The position numbers were made by a program, and so were the translations under genes. Shown in pieces: positions 49,269 through 58,813 of a stretch of DNA of 64,000 nt. How positions within the stretch are numbered: the first letter of the stretch is position 1; the number at the start of each line of letters is the position of its first letter. The notes beneath the pieces were generated by a model. It worked only from the letters and a program-made list of their open reading frames with translations, made no database searches and was not told the DNA's origin. Location: positions 177,382 to 241,381 of the forward strand of contig NZ_BMSE01000013.1 in assembly GCF_014648995.1 (NCBI RefSeq), given 5' to 3'. Origin of the DNA: Streptomyces massasporeus. Lineage in GTDB: Bacteria; Actinomycetota; Actinomycetes; Streptomycetales; Streptomycetaceae.

Positions 49269-50885
49269 GTGTACGTCCAGGAGCTGGAACCCGTCGCCGG
49301 CTCGCTCGGCCTGTCCGCCCTGGTGGCGGCCCTGCCCCTGGTGATCGTCCTGGTCCTGCTCGGCGGCGTCCGCATGAAGGCGCACCTGGCGGGCCTGACC
49401 GGCCTCCTCGCCGCCGTCCTCGTGGCCTGGCTCGCCTACGGCATGCCACTCGGCCAGACCCTCTCCAGCGGCGCCCAGGGCGCCGTCTTCGGCCTCTTCC
49501 CCATCCTGTGGATCGTCGTCAACGCCCTGTGGGTGTACCGGATGACCGTCCGCACCCGGCACTTCGACATCCTGCGCCGGTCCTTCGGGCGGCTGTCCGA
49601 CGACCCGCGCATCCAGGCCCTCGTCATCGCCTTCTGCTTCGGGGCGCTGCTGGAGGCGCTCGCCGGCTTCGGGGCGCCCGTCGCGATCAGCGCGGTGATG
49701 CTGGTCGCCCTCGGCTTCGAACCAGTGCGTGCGGCCATCGTCGCCCTGGTCGCCAACACCGCGCCCGTGGCCTTCGGCGCGATGGGCACGCCGGTCGTCA
49801 CGCTCGCCCAGGTGACCGGACTGCCCCTGGACTCCGTGGCGTCCGTGGTGGGCCGTCAGACGCCGCTGCTGGCACTCGTCGTGCCCCTGGTGCTGGTCTG
49901 GCTCGTGGACGGCCGGCGCGGCCTGCGCGAGACCTGGGTGCCCGCCCTGGCGTGCGGAGTCGCCTTCGCCGTCGCCCAGTTCGCCGCGTCCAACTACGTC
50001 TCCGCCCAACTCGCCGACATCGGCGCCGCCCTGGCCGGTGCGGGTGCCCTGGTCGCCGTACCACGCGCGCGGGTGCCCGCCGCCGAGTCCGTGCGCGCCT
50101 CCGTGCTGACCGGCGCCCGCAGCGAAGAACTCGACGAGGAGGACCCGCCCCGCGAGGTCCTGCGCGCCTACGCCCCCTACGTGCTGATCGTCGTGATCTT
50201 CTCCGTCGCGCAGATCCCGCCCGTCAAGGACTGGCTCGCCCGGACCACCCAGACCTTCGACTGGCCCTTCCTGGACGTCGCCGGCCCGGACGGCGAACCG
50301 GTCGGCGGCAACGTCTTCAGCTGGCCCGTCGTGTCGACCGGCGGCACTCTCGTCCTGCTCGCCGGGATCCTCACGGCCGCCGTCATCGGGGTCCACGCGC
50401 GCGTGGCGGTCAGAGAGTGGCTCGCGACCGTCCACGAACTGCGCTTCGCGATCCTCACCGTGACGTCCGTCCTGGCCCTCGCCTACGTCATGAACCTCTC
50501 CGGGCAGGCGGCGACCATCGGCCACTTCGTGGCGGCGGCCGGAGCCGGGCTCGCGTTCCTGTCGCCCGTCCTCGGCTGGTTCGGCGTCGCCGTGTCCGGC
50601 TCGGACACCTCCGCCAACGCCCTCTTCGGCGCCCTCCAGGTCACCGCCGCCCGCGAGTCCGGACTCTCGCCGGAGCTGCTGGCCGCCGCCAACAGCTCCG
50701 GCGGCGTCCTCGGCAAGATGATCTCCCCGCAGAACCTCACGATCGCCTGCGCGGCCGTGGGACTCGCGGGCCGCGAGGGCGACTTGCTGCGCAAGGTGCT
50801 GCCGTGGAGCCTGGGCCTGCTGCTGGTGATGTGCCTGATCGTGGTCGGCCAGAGCACCCCGGCCCTGGGTTGGATGCTGCCCTGA
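49269..50885 (+). CDS. L-lactate permease (LctP family)
   Basis: A 538-residue secondary transporter with about 12-14 hydrophobic helices. Family hallmarks are GALLEALAGFGAPVAISAVML, ALVANTAPVAFGAMGTPVV, TVTSVLALAYVMNLSGQA, FGVAVSGSDTSANALFG and SGGVLGKMISPQNLTIA. It would import L-lactate or glycolate with protons. GTG 49269 has GGGGAGG five bases upstream and is preferred over the ATG 24 bases earlier, which overlaps that site. No lactate dehydrogenase gene adjoins it. Confidence 0.93.
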   Translation: MYVQELEPVAGSLGLSALVAALPLVIVLVLLGGVRMKAHLAGLTGLLAAVLVAWLAYGMPLGQTLSSGAQGAVFGLFPILWIVVNALWVYRMTVRTRHFDILRRSFGRLSDDPRIQALVIAFCFGALLEALAGFGAPVAISAVMLVALGFEPVRAAIVALVANTAPVAFGAMGTPVVTLAQVTGLPLDSVASVVGRQTPLLALVVPLVLVWLVDGRRGLRETWVPALACGVAFAVAQFAASNYVSAQLADIGAALAGAGALVAVPRARVPAAESVRASVLTGARSEELDEEDPPREVLRAYAPYVLIVVIFSVAQIPPVKDWLARTTQTFDWPFLDVAGPDGEPVGGNVFSWPVVSTGGTLVLLAGILTAAVIGVHARVAVREWLATVHELRFAILTVTSVLALAYVMNLSGQAATIGHFVAAAGAGLAFLSPVLGWFGVAVSGSDTSANALFGALQVTAARESGLSPELLAAANSSGGVLGKMISPQNLTIACAAVGLAGREGDLLRKVLPWSLGLLLVMCLIVVGQSTPALGWMLP

Positions 50886-50909
50886 CCTGAGGTTACGGCT
50901 GGGGGTCTT

Positions 50910-50925
50910 CCGGGCGTCCGCCCGG
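50910..50925 (+). terminator. Short terminator hairpin after lactate permease
   Basis: CCGGGC-GTCC-GCCCGG is a compact 6 bp GC stem located 25 bp after the permease stop. Confidence 0.45.
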
Positions 50926-50988
50926 CGCGTTGTCGGTGGGCGAGGGTAGTTTGGGCGGACCGACAGTACTTTTTCAGGAAGGTTGGCC

Positions 50989-52353
50989 GTGGCTGCTGAT
51001 CTGTCGCAGGTCGTGAAGGCGTACGACGTACGCGGGGTCGTCCCCGACCAGTGGGACGAGTCCCTGGCCGAGCTCTTCGGAGCGGCCTTCGTGCGGGTCA
51101 CCGGCGCGAGCGCCATCACGACGGGGCACGACATGCGGCCCTCCTCGCCGGGCCTGTCGCGTGCCTTCGCGCGCGGGGCGGCCGCCCTGGGCGCCGACGT
51201 GACGGAGATCGGCCTCTGCTCGACGGACCAGCTGTACTACGCCTCGGGCGCGCTGAACCTCCCGGGCGCCATGTTCACCGCCTCCCACAACCCGGCGCGG
51301 TACAACGGCATCAAGATGTGCCGCTCGGGCGCCGCCCCGGTCGGCCAGGACACCGGCCTGGCGGAGATCCGTGAACTGGTGGAGGGCTGGAGCGAGTCGG
51401 GCGCGCCGGAGCCGGCCGCGAAGGCGGGCACCATCACCGGCCGCGACACGTTGTCGGACTACGCGGCCCACCTGCGCTCCCTGGTCGACCTGACCGCCAT
51501 CCGCCCCCTGAAGGTCGTCGTCGACGCCGGCAACGGCATGGGCGGGCACACCGTCCCCGAGGTCTTCGCCGGCCTGCCCCTGACCCTGGTGCCGATGTAC
51601 TTCGAGCTCGACGGCACCTTCCCCAACCACGAGGCCAACCCCCTCGACCCCGCCAACCTCGTCGACCTGCAGAAGCGGGTCCGCGAGGAGGGCGCCGACC
51701 TGGGCCTCGCCTTCGACGGCGACGCCGACCGCTGCTTCGTCGTCGACGAGCGCGGCGAGCCGGTCTCCCCGTCGGCGATCACCGCCCTGGTCGCCTCCCG
51801 CGAACTGGCCCGGCACGGCGGCAAGGGCACGATCATCCACAACCTGATCACCTCCTGGTCGGTCCCCGAGGTGGTCGAGGAGAACGGCGGCAGCCCGGTC
51901 CGCACCCGCGTGGGCCACTCCTTCATCAAGGCCGAGATGGCCCGCACCGGCGCGATCTTCGGCGGCGAGCACTCCGCGCACTACTACTTCCGCGACTTCT
52001 GGAACGCCGACACGGGCATGCTGGCCGCCCTCCACGTCCTCGCGGCCCTCGGCGGCCAGGACGGCCCCCTCTCCTCCCTCGTCGCCCAGTACGACCGCTA
52101 CGCCGGCTCCGGGGAGATCAACTCCACGGTCGCCGACCAGCAGGCCAGCCTCGCCGCGATCCGCGCCGCGTACGGGGCCCGCGAGGGCATCACCCTCGAC
52201 GAGCTCGACGGCCTCACGGTCTCCTCCGCCGACTGGTGGTTCAACGTCCGCCCGTCCAACACGGAGCCGCTGCTCCGCCTGAACGCGGAGGCGCGCGACG
52301 CCGAGACGATGGCCCGGGTGCGCGACGAGGTGCTGGGGATCATCAGGGGCTGA
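50989..52353 (+). CDS. manB: Phosphomannomutase
   Basis: A 454-residue alpha-phosphohexomutase interconverting mannose-6-phosphate and mannose-1-phosphate. Its four domains carry VVKAYDVRG, the phospho-serine loop FTASHNPARYNGIK, the metal loop AFDGDADRCF, the sugar-binding GGEHSAHYYF and the phosphate-binding RPSNTEPLLRLN. GTG 50989 has AGGAAGG six bases upstream. It heads the operon manB-Trm112-SIS-manA, which with ManC supplies GDP-mannose. Phosphoglucomutase activity may also exist. Confidence 0.95.
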   Translation: MAADLSQVVKAYDVRGVVPDQWDESLAELFGAAFVRVTGASAITTGHDMRPSSPGLSRAFARGAAALGADVTEIGLCSTDQLYYASGALNLPGAMFTASHNPARYNGIKMCRSGAAPVGQDTGLAEIRELVEGWSESGAPEPAAKAGTITGRDTLSDYAAHLRSLVDLTAIRPLKVVVDAGNGMGGHTVPEVFAGLPLTLVPMYFELDGTFPNHEANPLDPANLVDLQKRVREEGADLGLAFDGDADRCFVVDERGEPVSPSAITALVASRELARHGGKGTIIHNLITSWSVPEVVEENGGSPVRTRVGHSFIKAEMARTGAIFGGEHSAHYYFRDFWNADTGMLAALHVLAALGGQDGPLSSLVAQYDRYAGSGEINSTVADQQASLAAIRAAYGAREGITLDELDGLTVSSADWWFNVRPSNTEPLLRLNAEARDAETMARVRDEVLGIIRG

Positions 52354-52422
52354 GGCCCCGCCGCCACCGGCGGTAACCTGACCAGGCACGACCCCAAGCG
52401 CCCGCACCTCGAAGGAACCCCT

Positions 52423-52593
52423 ATGCCCCTCGAATCCGGCCTCCTCGAGATCCTCGCCTGCCCGGCCTGCCACGCCGCCCTCACGGAGCAGGACACCGAA
52501 CTGATCTGCACCGACACCAGCTGCGGCCTGGCCTACCCCGTCCGCGACGGCATCCCCGTCCTGCTCGTCGACGAGGCCCGCCGCCCCGCGTGA
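52423..52593 (+). CDS. Trm112-family small zinc protein
   Basis: A 56-residue Trm112/YcaR-like protein. It has C13-P-A-C16 in LEILACPACHAAL and C29 and C34 in ICTDTSCGLAYPVRDGIPVLL, with the conserved end LLVDEAR. Trm112 proteins are zinc-containing activator subunits of methyltransferases in eukaryotes and archaea; in actinobacteria the partner is unclear. AAGGA precedes the ATG. It is 69 bp behind manB and 112 bp before the SIS gene, within the mannose operon. Confidence 0.9.
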   Translation: MPLESGLLEILACPACHAALTEQDTELICTDTSCGLAYPVRDGIPVLLVDEARRPA

Positions 52594-52705
52594 CCGCCGG
52601 GGGCGCACGCACCCCCGTGACACTCCGGTGCACATAGCCCCCGGCACAGCGGGCACGATCCAGGACACCCTCACAACGGACCCCGGCGATGGGAAGCTGC
52701 CGCCC

Positions 52706-53833
52706 ATGCTCGACGAATCGCTGCTCGACTCCCCGGAGGGCCTCGCCGAGGCCGACCACCGCGGACTGCTCCGCGGCGCCGCAGAAGCGGGCGCCCGCGT
52801 CCGAACCGCGGCCCGCCACGCCGCCGAGGCGGGCGTCAACGACATCAAGCCGGACGGCCGCCCCCGCGCGGTGCTCATCGCCGGCCCCGGTGCCGCCGCC
52901 ACCCACGCCGCCGACCTCATCGGCACGCTCGCCGGCGCCGGCAGCCCGGTCATCCGCCTCGCCCCCACCGGCGTCGCCCCCGCCGCGGGCGCCCTGCGGT
53001 GGGAACTACCCGGCTGGGTCGGCTCCGTGGACCTCCTGCTGATCACCACTCCGGACGGCACCGAACCCGGCTTGTCCCTGCTCGCCGAGCAGGCCTACCG
53101 CCGGGGCTGCACCGTCGTGGCCGTGGCTCCCGCCCGTACCCCGCTCGCCGAAGCCCTTGCCGGTGTGCACGGTCTGTTCGTCCCCGTGGCGACCGCCCCG
53201 TACGACCAGGAGGAGCCCCTCGCCGCGTCGGCCCCCGGCGTCCTGTGGGCGCTGCTCACCCCGCTCCTCGCGCTCCTGGACCGCACGGGCGTGCTCGCCG
53301 CCCCGCCGGACGCCCTCGGCAAGGTCGCCGACCGCCTCGACCTCGTCGCCGAACGCTGCGGCCCGGCCATCGCCACGTACAGCAACGCCGCCAAGACCCT
53401 GGCCTCCGAACTGTCCGACGCGCTCCCGGTCGTCTGGACCGAGGGCGTCTCGGCAGGCCCGGCCGGCCGGCGCTTCGCCGCGGCCCTCGCCGAACTGTCC
53501 GGCACCCCCGCGGTCGTCGCCGAACTCCCCGAGGCGCTCGCCGCCCACGGGGCCCTGCTCGCCGGCCCCCTGGCCGCCAGCGCCGACCCCGACGACTTCT
53601 TCCGCGACCGCGTCGAGGAAGCGCCCGCCCTGCACGCGCGCGTGGTCCTGCTCCGCGACCGCCCCATCGGCGGCCTCACCGCCGCCCCCGGCGCCCGCGA
53701 ACTCGCCCTCAGCCACGACACACCGATCAGCGAGCTCGAACCGGAGGCCGGCGGCGAACTGGAGACCCTCGCGGAACTGATCGCCATCACGGATTTCGCC
53801 GCGGTTTACCTGGCGCTCGCTTCGAGGGCCTGA
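52706..53833 (+). CDS. SIS-domain protein (phosphomannose isomerase-like)
   Basis: A 375-residue protein with two sugar-isomerase folds. The N-terminal half begins MLDESLLDSPEGLAEADHRGLLRGAAEAGARV and has AVLIAGPGAAATHAADLI. The C-terminal half matches the C-terminal domain of bifunctional phosphoglucose/phosphomannose isomerases (LPVVWTEGVSAGPAGRRFAAALAE). The Ser/Thr phosphate-loop and catalytic residues of true isomerases are hard to find, so it may be a regulatory or binding protein. Its place between manB and manA, in an actinobacterial arrangement, ties it to mannose metabolism. Confidence 0.85.
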   Translation: MLDESLLDSPEGLAEADHRGLLRGAAEAGARVRTAARHAAEAGVNDIKPDGRPRAVLIAGPGAAATHAADLIGTLAGAGSPVIRLAPTGVAPAAGALRWELPGWVGSVDLLLITTPDGTEPGLSLLAEQAYRRGCTVVAVAPARTPLAEALAGVHGLFVPVATAPYDQEEPLAASAPGVLWALLTPLLALLDRTGVLAAPPDALGKVADRLDLVAERCGPAIATYSNAAKTLASELSDALPVVWTEGVSAGPAGRRFAAALAELSGTPAVVAELPEALAAHGALLAGPLAASADPDDFFRDRVEEAPALHARVVLLRDRPIGGLTAAPGARELALSHDTPISELEPEAGGELETLAELIAITDFAAVYLALASRA

Positions 53834-53887
53834 TCTTGCCCGGGACAGCCTGACGCGCCCGCACCCCGCACACCCAGAGAGAACGCC

Positions 53888-55039
53888 ATGGACCGCCTCG
53901 ACAACACCGTCCGCCCCTACGCCTGGGGTTCCCCGACCGCCATCCCGCAGCTGCTCGGCGTCGAGCCGACCGGCGAGCCGCAGGCGGAGATGTGGATGGG
54001 CGCCCACCCGGGCGCACCCTCGCGCACCGACCGGGGCACGCTCGTCGAGGTCGTCGACGCCGACCCCGAGAAGGAACTCGGGCCCGCCGCCGTCGCCAGG
54101 TTCGGCCCCCGGCTGCCCTTCCTCCTCAAGATCCTCGCCGCGAGCGCCCCGCTGTCCCTCCAGGTCCACCCCGACCTCGCGCAGGCCAAGGAGGGCTACG
54201 CGGACGAGGAGCGGCGCGGCATCCCCGTGGACGCCCCGCACCGCAACTACAAGGACGCCAACCACAAGCCCGAACTGATCTGCGCCCTCACCGAGTTCGA
54301 CGGCCTGTGCGGCTTCCGCGACCCGCTGGAGGCCGCGGCCCTCCTCGACGACCTCGGCGTCGACTCCCTCAAGCCCTACGTCGACCTGCTGCACGCCCAC
54401 CCCGAGGACGCCGCCCTGCGCGAGGTCCTCACGGCGATCCTCACCGCCGACCCCGACGAGATGTCCCGCACCGTCGCGGAAGCGGCCGCCGCCTGCGACC
54501 GCCTCGGCGGCGCCTACGCCCCCTACGCCGACATCGCCCACCACTACCCGGGCGACCCCGGCGTCATCGCCGCGATGCTGCTCAACCACGTCCGGCTCCA
54601 GCCCGGCGAGGCCCTCTACCTGGGCGCCGGCGTGCCGCACGCCTACCTCGACGGCCTCGGCGTCGAGATCATGGCCAACTCCGACAACGTCCTGCGCTGC
54701 GGTCTGACCCCCAAGCACGTCGACGTCCCCGAACTCCTGCGCATCGTCCGCTTCCTCCCCAGCGACCCCGGCGTCCTGCGCCCCGAGGCCTCCCCGGACG
54801 GCGAGGAGGTCTACGAGACCCCCATCGACGAGTTCCGCCTCTCCCGCTACGTCCTCCCCGAGGCGGGCGCCGCCCACGACCTCACCCGCCCGACCCCGCA
54901 GATCCTGCTCTGCACGGCCGGCACCGTCCGGGCCGGCGAACACGACCTGACCCCCGGTGAGTCCGTCTTCGTCCCCGCCGGCGAAAAGGCCGAAGTGTCC
55001 GGAACGGGAACGCTTTTCCGGGCCACCGTCATCGCCTGA
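53888..55039 (+). CDS. manA: Mannose-6-phosphate isomerase, class I
   Basis: A 383-residue zinc cupin isomerase converting fructose-6-phosphate to mannose-6-phosphate. The N-terminus RLDNTVRPYAWGSPTAIPQLLG is typical. Zinc ligands lie in LQVHPDLAQAKEG and HKPELICALTEF and in the second cupin strand LYLGAGVPHAYLDGLGVEIMANSDNVLR. The RCGLTPKHVD motif is also present. It ends the mannose operon and supplies ManB. GAGAGAA precedes the ATG. Confidence 0.96.
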   Translation: MDRLDNTVRPYAWGSPTAIPQLLGVEPTGEPQAEMWMGAHPGAPSRTDRGTLVEVVDADPEKELGPAAVARFGPRLPFLLKILAASAPLSLQVHPDLAQAKEGYADEERRGIPVDAPHRNYKDANHKPELICALTEFDGLCGFRDPLEAAALLDDLGVDSLKPYVDLLHAHPEDAALREVLTAILTADPDEMSRTVAEAAAACDRLGGAYAPYADIAHHYPGDPGVIAAMLLNHVRLQPGEALYLGAGVPHAYLDGLGVEIMANSDNVLRCGLTPKHVDVPELLRIVRFLPSDPGVLRPEASPDGEEVYETPIDEFRLSRYVLPEAGAAHDLTRPTPQILLCTAGTVRAGEHDLTPGESVFVPAGEKAEVSGTGTLFRATVIA

Positions 55040-55191
55040 CCGTTTCGACGGCCCCGTGCCGGTGACCTGACTCACCGCTGTCGCGGCGGGCTGCAACAAT
55101 GGCCCACCGTCAAGCACGGGCAAAGCCACGGGCGCGCACCAAGGCGGGCGTCCGGGCTCAGGAACGGCGTACGAAGGGACAACGCGGACAT

Positions 55192-56172
55192 ATGAGCGCG
55201 TCAGGCGGAACCAAGGCGATCGTGGCGGCACTGGCCGCCAACCTCGCCATCGCGGTAGCGAAGTTCGTGGCGTTCCTCTTCAGCGGCTCGTCATCGATGC
55301 TCGCCGAGTCCGTCCACTCCCTCGCCGACTCCGGCAACCAGGCACTGCTCCTGGTCGGCGGCAAGAAGGCGAAGCGCGAGGCCACCCCGGAACACCCCTT
55401 CGGCTACGGCCGCGAGCGCTACATCTACGCCTTCCTCGTCTCCATCGTCCTCTTCTCGGTCGGTGGCATGTTCGCCCTCTACGAGGGCTACGAGAAGATC
55501 AAGAACCCTCACGAGCTGACGCACTGGTACTGGCCCGTCGGCGTCCTCGTCTTCGCGATCATCGCCGAGAGCTTCTCCTTCCGCACGGCCATCAAGGAGT
55601 CCAACCCCCTGCGCGGCGGCCGCTCCTGGAAGGACTTCGTCCGCCACGCCAAGGCCCCCGAGCTCCCCGTCGTCCTCCTGGAGGACCTCGGCGCCCTCGT
55701 CGGCCTCATCCTCGCGCTCGGCGGCGTCGGCCTCGCCCTCCTCACCGGCGAGAGCGTCTGGGACGGCATCGGCACCCTCTGCATCGGCATCCTGCTCATC
55801 CTGATCGCCCTGGTCCTCGCCGCCGAGACCAAGTCCCTGCTGCTCGGCGAGTCGGCCGGCCTCGAGGAGACCCGGAAGATCGAGGCCGCCGTCGTCGACG
55901 GCGACACCGTCACCCGCATCATCCACATGCGCACCCTCCACCTCGGCCCCGAGGAACTCCTCGTCGCCGCCAAGATCGCCGTCCAGCACGACGACACGGC
56001 CACCGAGATCGCGGCAGCCATCGACGCCGCCGAGGCCCGCATCCGCGACGCCGTCCCGATCGCCCGCGTGATCTACCTCGAGCCGGACATCTACAGCGAG
56101 CGCGAAGCCGCCAAGGGCCCCGACCCCGAGGCCACGCCCGGGGGACCCACGCCGAGCGACGCCGGACACTGA
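55192..56172 (+). CDS. Cation diffusion facilitator family transporter
   Basis: A 326-residue CDF-type metal/proton antiporter. Six hydrophobic segments lie between about 8 and 215. The signature FSGSSSMLAESVHSLADSGNQALLL contains the metal-site HxxxD-type residues in helix 2, and LLEDLGALVGLILALGG carries the second pair. HPFGYGRERYIYAF follows helix 2. A C-terminal cytoplasmic metallochaperone-like domain (about 218-300) is present. Likely substrates are Zn or other divalent ions. The start is ATG 55192; GAAGGGA is 13 bases upstream. It ends at a strong hairpin. Confidence 0.93.
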   Translation: MSASGGTKAIVAALAANLAIAVAKFVAFLFSGSSSMLAESVHSLADSGNQALLLVGGKKAKREATPEHPFGYGRERYIYAFLVSIVLFSVGGMFALYEGYEKIKNPHELTHWYWPVGVLVFAIIAESFSFRTAIKESNPLRGGRSWKDFVRHAKAPELPVVLLEDLGALVGLILALGGVGLALLTGESVWDGIGTLCIGILLILIALVLAAETKSLLLGESAGLEETRKIEAAVVDGDTVTRIIHMRTLHLGPEELLVAAKIAVQHDDTATEIAAAIDAAEARIRDAVPIARVIYLEPDIYSEREAAKGPDPEATPGGPTPSDAGH

Positions 56173-56199
56173 CGTCTGCGAGAAGCACCGCACGAACGC

Positions 56200-56237
56200 C
56201 CCTGGGGCCCGCCGAACCACGTCGGCGGGCCCCAGGG
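56200..56237 (+). terminator. Terminator hairpin
   Basis: CCCTGGGGCCCGCCGA pairs perfectly with TCGGCGGGCCCCAGGG over six bases, 28 bp after the cation efflux stop. Confidence 0.9.
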
Positions 56238-56297
56238 CTTCACGGGGGCTTCGTCCGCGGCCGGGTTCACAGGTTCGTGTCCCCGAGGCCAAGGTCC

Positions 56298-56651
56298 TCA
56301 GATCCGCACGGCCCACGGCGGCGGGGACGCCGTCGCGATCCGCGCCCGTCGCCGTACGACCACGGCGGCGATCCCCAGCCCCACCCCGGTCGGCACCGCC
56401 AGGGCACCGAGCACCCTCGCCGACCCGAGCACCACCGGCACGGTGTGGTCATCGAGTCATCGATCACGCGTCCCCGGATCACCGACTCCGGCCGTGTCCC
56501 GCCCCGTCGTCGAGGAGGGCCCGCGCGTCGCGGGCGTTCGCGCGATGGCCGCCCAGCACGACGAGCCGACCTCCCAGCCCCGTCCCTTGCCGGGCATGCG
56601 TTCCTCCCCGTGCGGCCCATCCGCGGCGCAGAGCGCAACGGCTTCCCGCAA
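56298..56651 (-). pseudogene. Possible decayed membrane-anchored gene fragment
   Basis: The 529 bp between the cation efflux gene and the PTS gene hold no intact gene. On the minus strand one frame ends with a clear membrane helix and basic tail (VLGALAVPTGVGLGIAAVVV, then RRRARIA), stopping at 56298. It is interrupted by an in-frame TGA at 56457-56459, and protein-like sequence (GGRLVVLGGHRANARDARAL) lies upstream in a different frame. This pattern suggests a frameshifted remnant. I cannot name the ancestor. Confidence 0.3.
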
Positions 56652-56701
56652 GGGGCACGGCCGGGGTCCGCACCCGGTGTCGGACGCGGACCCGCCGCCC
56701 G

Positions 56702-58813
56702 CTATCCGATGTCGCGCAGCACTCCGAGCAGAGTGTCTGCGTCCGACGCGGCCAGCAGCCGCTCCCGGAACCCGACGTCCATCAGCTTCCGCGACAGCAA
56801 CGCCAGGATCCGCAGATGCTCGTCACCCGCGGCCGCTTCCGGCACGGCGATCATGAACACCAGCTTCGCCTTCGTACCGTCCAGCGATCCCCATTCGACG
56901 CCCTCCGCGGACCGCGCGAAACCGACGACCGGCTCCGTCACCGCATCCGTCTTGGCGTGCGGTATCGCGATGTCGTCGCCGAGCCCGGTCGTACCCTGCG
57001 CCTCCCGCCGCAGCGCACACGCCACCAGCTCCTCCACGTCCGCGACCCTGCCGGTACGAGCCAGCAGCTCACTCATCTGCCGGATCGCGGACTCCTTGTC
57101 GCCCGCACCGAGTTCGACCTGCACGGTCTGCCGGGTGAGGTAGCCGGAGAGCACCTCGCCCACGCCGACCTCCTCGGCAGGAGCAGCCGCGCTCGCGGGA
57201 GCCACCGTCTCCTCGGAAGACGCGGGCGCGCCGACCGGCTCTGCCGCGCGTACGGTCCGCTCCGCCACGACCTCCCCGCCGCCCGGCGCTCCGGCTCCCA
57301 CGCCGACCAGGGCCGGCTCGGGCCCGGCCACCGCGCCGGCTTCGCCGACTGCCTCCCCGCGCCGCCCGCGCTCGCTCAGGTCGAGCAGGGCGACCGTGAC
57401 CAGCGCAGTGACGACCGAGCCGATCACCACGGCCACGAAGAACATCGGCACCCCGCTCACCGCGCCCAGCACGGCCACGATCGGCCCGCCGTGCGGCACC
57501 GCGTCCTCGACCCCGGCGACCCCCGCGATCGCACCGGCGACCGCGCCACCCAGCATGTTGGCGGGGATGACCTGCGCGGGGCGCGCCGCCGCGAACGGGA
57601 TCGCACCCTCGGAGATGCCGAAGCACCCCATGAACAGTGCGGCGAACCCGGTCTCCCGCTCCTGCTCGGTGTACAGCCGCTTCCGTATCAGCGTGGCCAG
57701 GCCCTGCCCCAGCGGCATGACCGGGATCGCGGCCGCGCACATGCCCATGACCGTCTGATTGCCGGTCGCGATGAGGCCGGCCCCGAACAGGAACGCCGTC
57801 TTGTTGACCGGCCCGCCCATGTCGAACGCGATCATGAGCCCCAGAATCGCGCCGAGCACGACGGCACTGGCACCGGTCATCCCGCTGAGCCAGTCGGTCA
57901 GGTGCTCGAACACCCAGGAAATCGGCTTGCCGATGACGTAGATGAAGAACAGCCCCAGGGCCGTGGTCGCCACGATCGGGATCACGATGATCGGCATGAT
58001 CGGCTGCGCGAACTTCGGGACCTTGACCTTCTTGATCCACAGCACCAGATACCCGGCGAGGAACCCGGTCACGATCGCCCCGATGAAGCCGGCGCCCGCC
58101 TTGGAGTCGTACAGCTCACCGGTGTTGGCGATCCAGCCACCGATCATGCCGGGCACGAGAGCGGGCCGGTCCCCGATGGCGTACGCGATGTAGCCGGACA
58201 GGATCGGCACCATCAGCGTGAAGCCGATGACGCCGATGTTGTTCACATCCATCCAGAAGGAGTCCTTCGGGATGACCAGACCGCCCGACGGGTCGGTGTG
58301 CCCGCCGATCGAGAGCGACATCGCGATCAGCAGCCCGCCGACCACGACGAACGGGATCATGTAACTGACCCCGTTCATGAGCGCCTTGTATCCGACGCTC
58401 CGCTCCTTGCCGCCACCGGCCGCGGGGGCCGTAGGGGCGCCCCCTTCGGTGTGCACGGGCGCCGACAGCACCCGCTCGATCAGCTGCTCGGGGTGGCGAA
58501 TGCCCTCGGCGACCCCGACCGTCAGGACCCGCTTGCCGGCGAAGCGGCTCAGGTCCACGTCCTTGTCCGCGGCGACGATGACGCCGTCGGCGTGCTTGAC
58601 ATCGTTGTCATCGAGGACGTTTTCAGCCCCGATGGATCCCTGCGTCTCCACTTTCATGTCGATGCCGCGGCTCTCGGCAGCCTGAGCGAGCTTCTCGGCC
58701 GCCATGTACGTATGGGCGATGCCGGTCGGACAGGCGGTCACCGCGAGCAGCCTCAACCGCTGCTGCTCGCCATCGCCGCTGCCCGTGGGGGGAGGGCCGG
58801 CCGGACTGGTCAC
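56702..58813 (-). CDS. PTS fructose-type transporter, EIIBCA fusion
   Basis: A 703-residue permease of the phosphotransferase system, in the order B-C-A. EIIB (about 18-115) has its phospho-cysteine C28 in VTACPTGIAHTYMAAEKL. EIIC (about 140-480) has about ten helices, with FDMGGPVNKTAFLFG and FGISEGAIPFAAARP. A Gly/Ala/Glu-rich linker (about 485-560) leads to EIIA (about 560-703), with the phospho-histidine in DDIAIPHAKT. It imports fructose (or a related hexose) as the phosphate. AGGAGA precedes the GTG start. No 1-phosphofructokinase or DeoR regulator is adjacent, which is unusual for the fru system. Confidence 0.93.
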   Translation of the reverse strand: MTSPAGPPPTGSGDGEQQRLRLLAVTACPTGIAHTYMAAEKLAQAAESRGIDMKVETQGSIGAENVLDDNDVKHADGVIVAADKDVDLSRFAGKRVLTVGVAEGIRHPEQLIERVLSAPVHTEGGAPTAPAAGGGKERSVGYKALMNGVSYMIPFVVVGGLLIAMSLSIGGHTDPSGGLVIPKDSFWMDVNNIGVIGFTLMVPILSGYIAYAIGDRPALVPGMIGGWIANTGELYDSKAGAGFIGAIVTGFLAGYLVLWIKKVKVPKFAQPIMPIIVIPIVATTALGLFFIYVIGKPISWVFEHLTDWLSGMTGASAVVLGAILGLMIAFDMGGPVNKTAFLFGAGLIATGNQTVMGMCAAAIPVMPLGQGLATLIRKRLYTEQERETGFAALFMGCFGISEGAIPFAAARPAQVIPANMLGGAVAGAIAGVAGVEDAVPHGGPIVAVLGAVSGVPMFFVAVVIGSVVTALVTVALLDLSERGRRGEAVGEAGAVAGPEPALVGVGAGAPGGGEVVAERTVRAAEPVGAPASSEETVAPASAAAPAEEVGVGEVLSGYLTRQTVQVELGAGDKESAIRQMSELLARTGRVADVEELVACALRREAQGTTGLGDDIAIPHAKTDAVTEPVVGFARSAEGVEWGSLDGTKAKLVFMIAVPEAAAGDEHLRILALLSRKLMDVGFRERLLAASDADTLLGVLRDIG

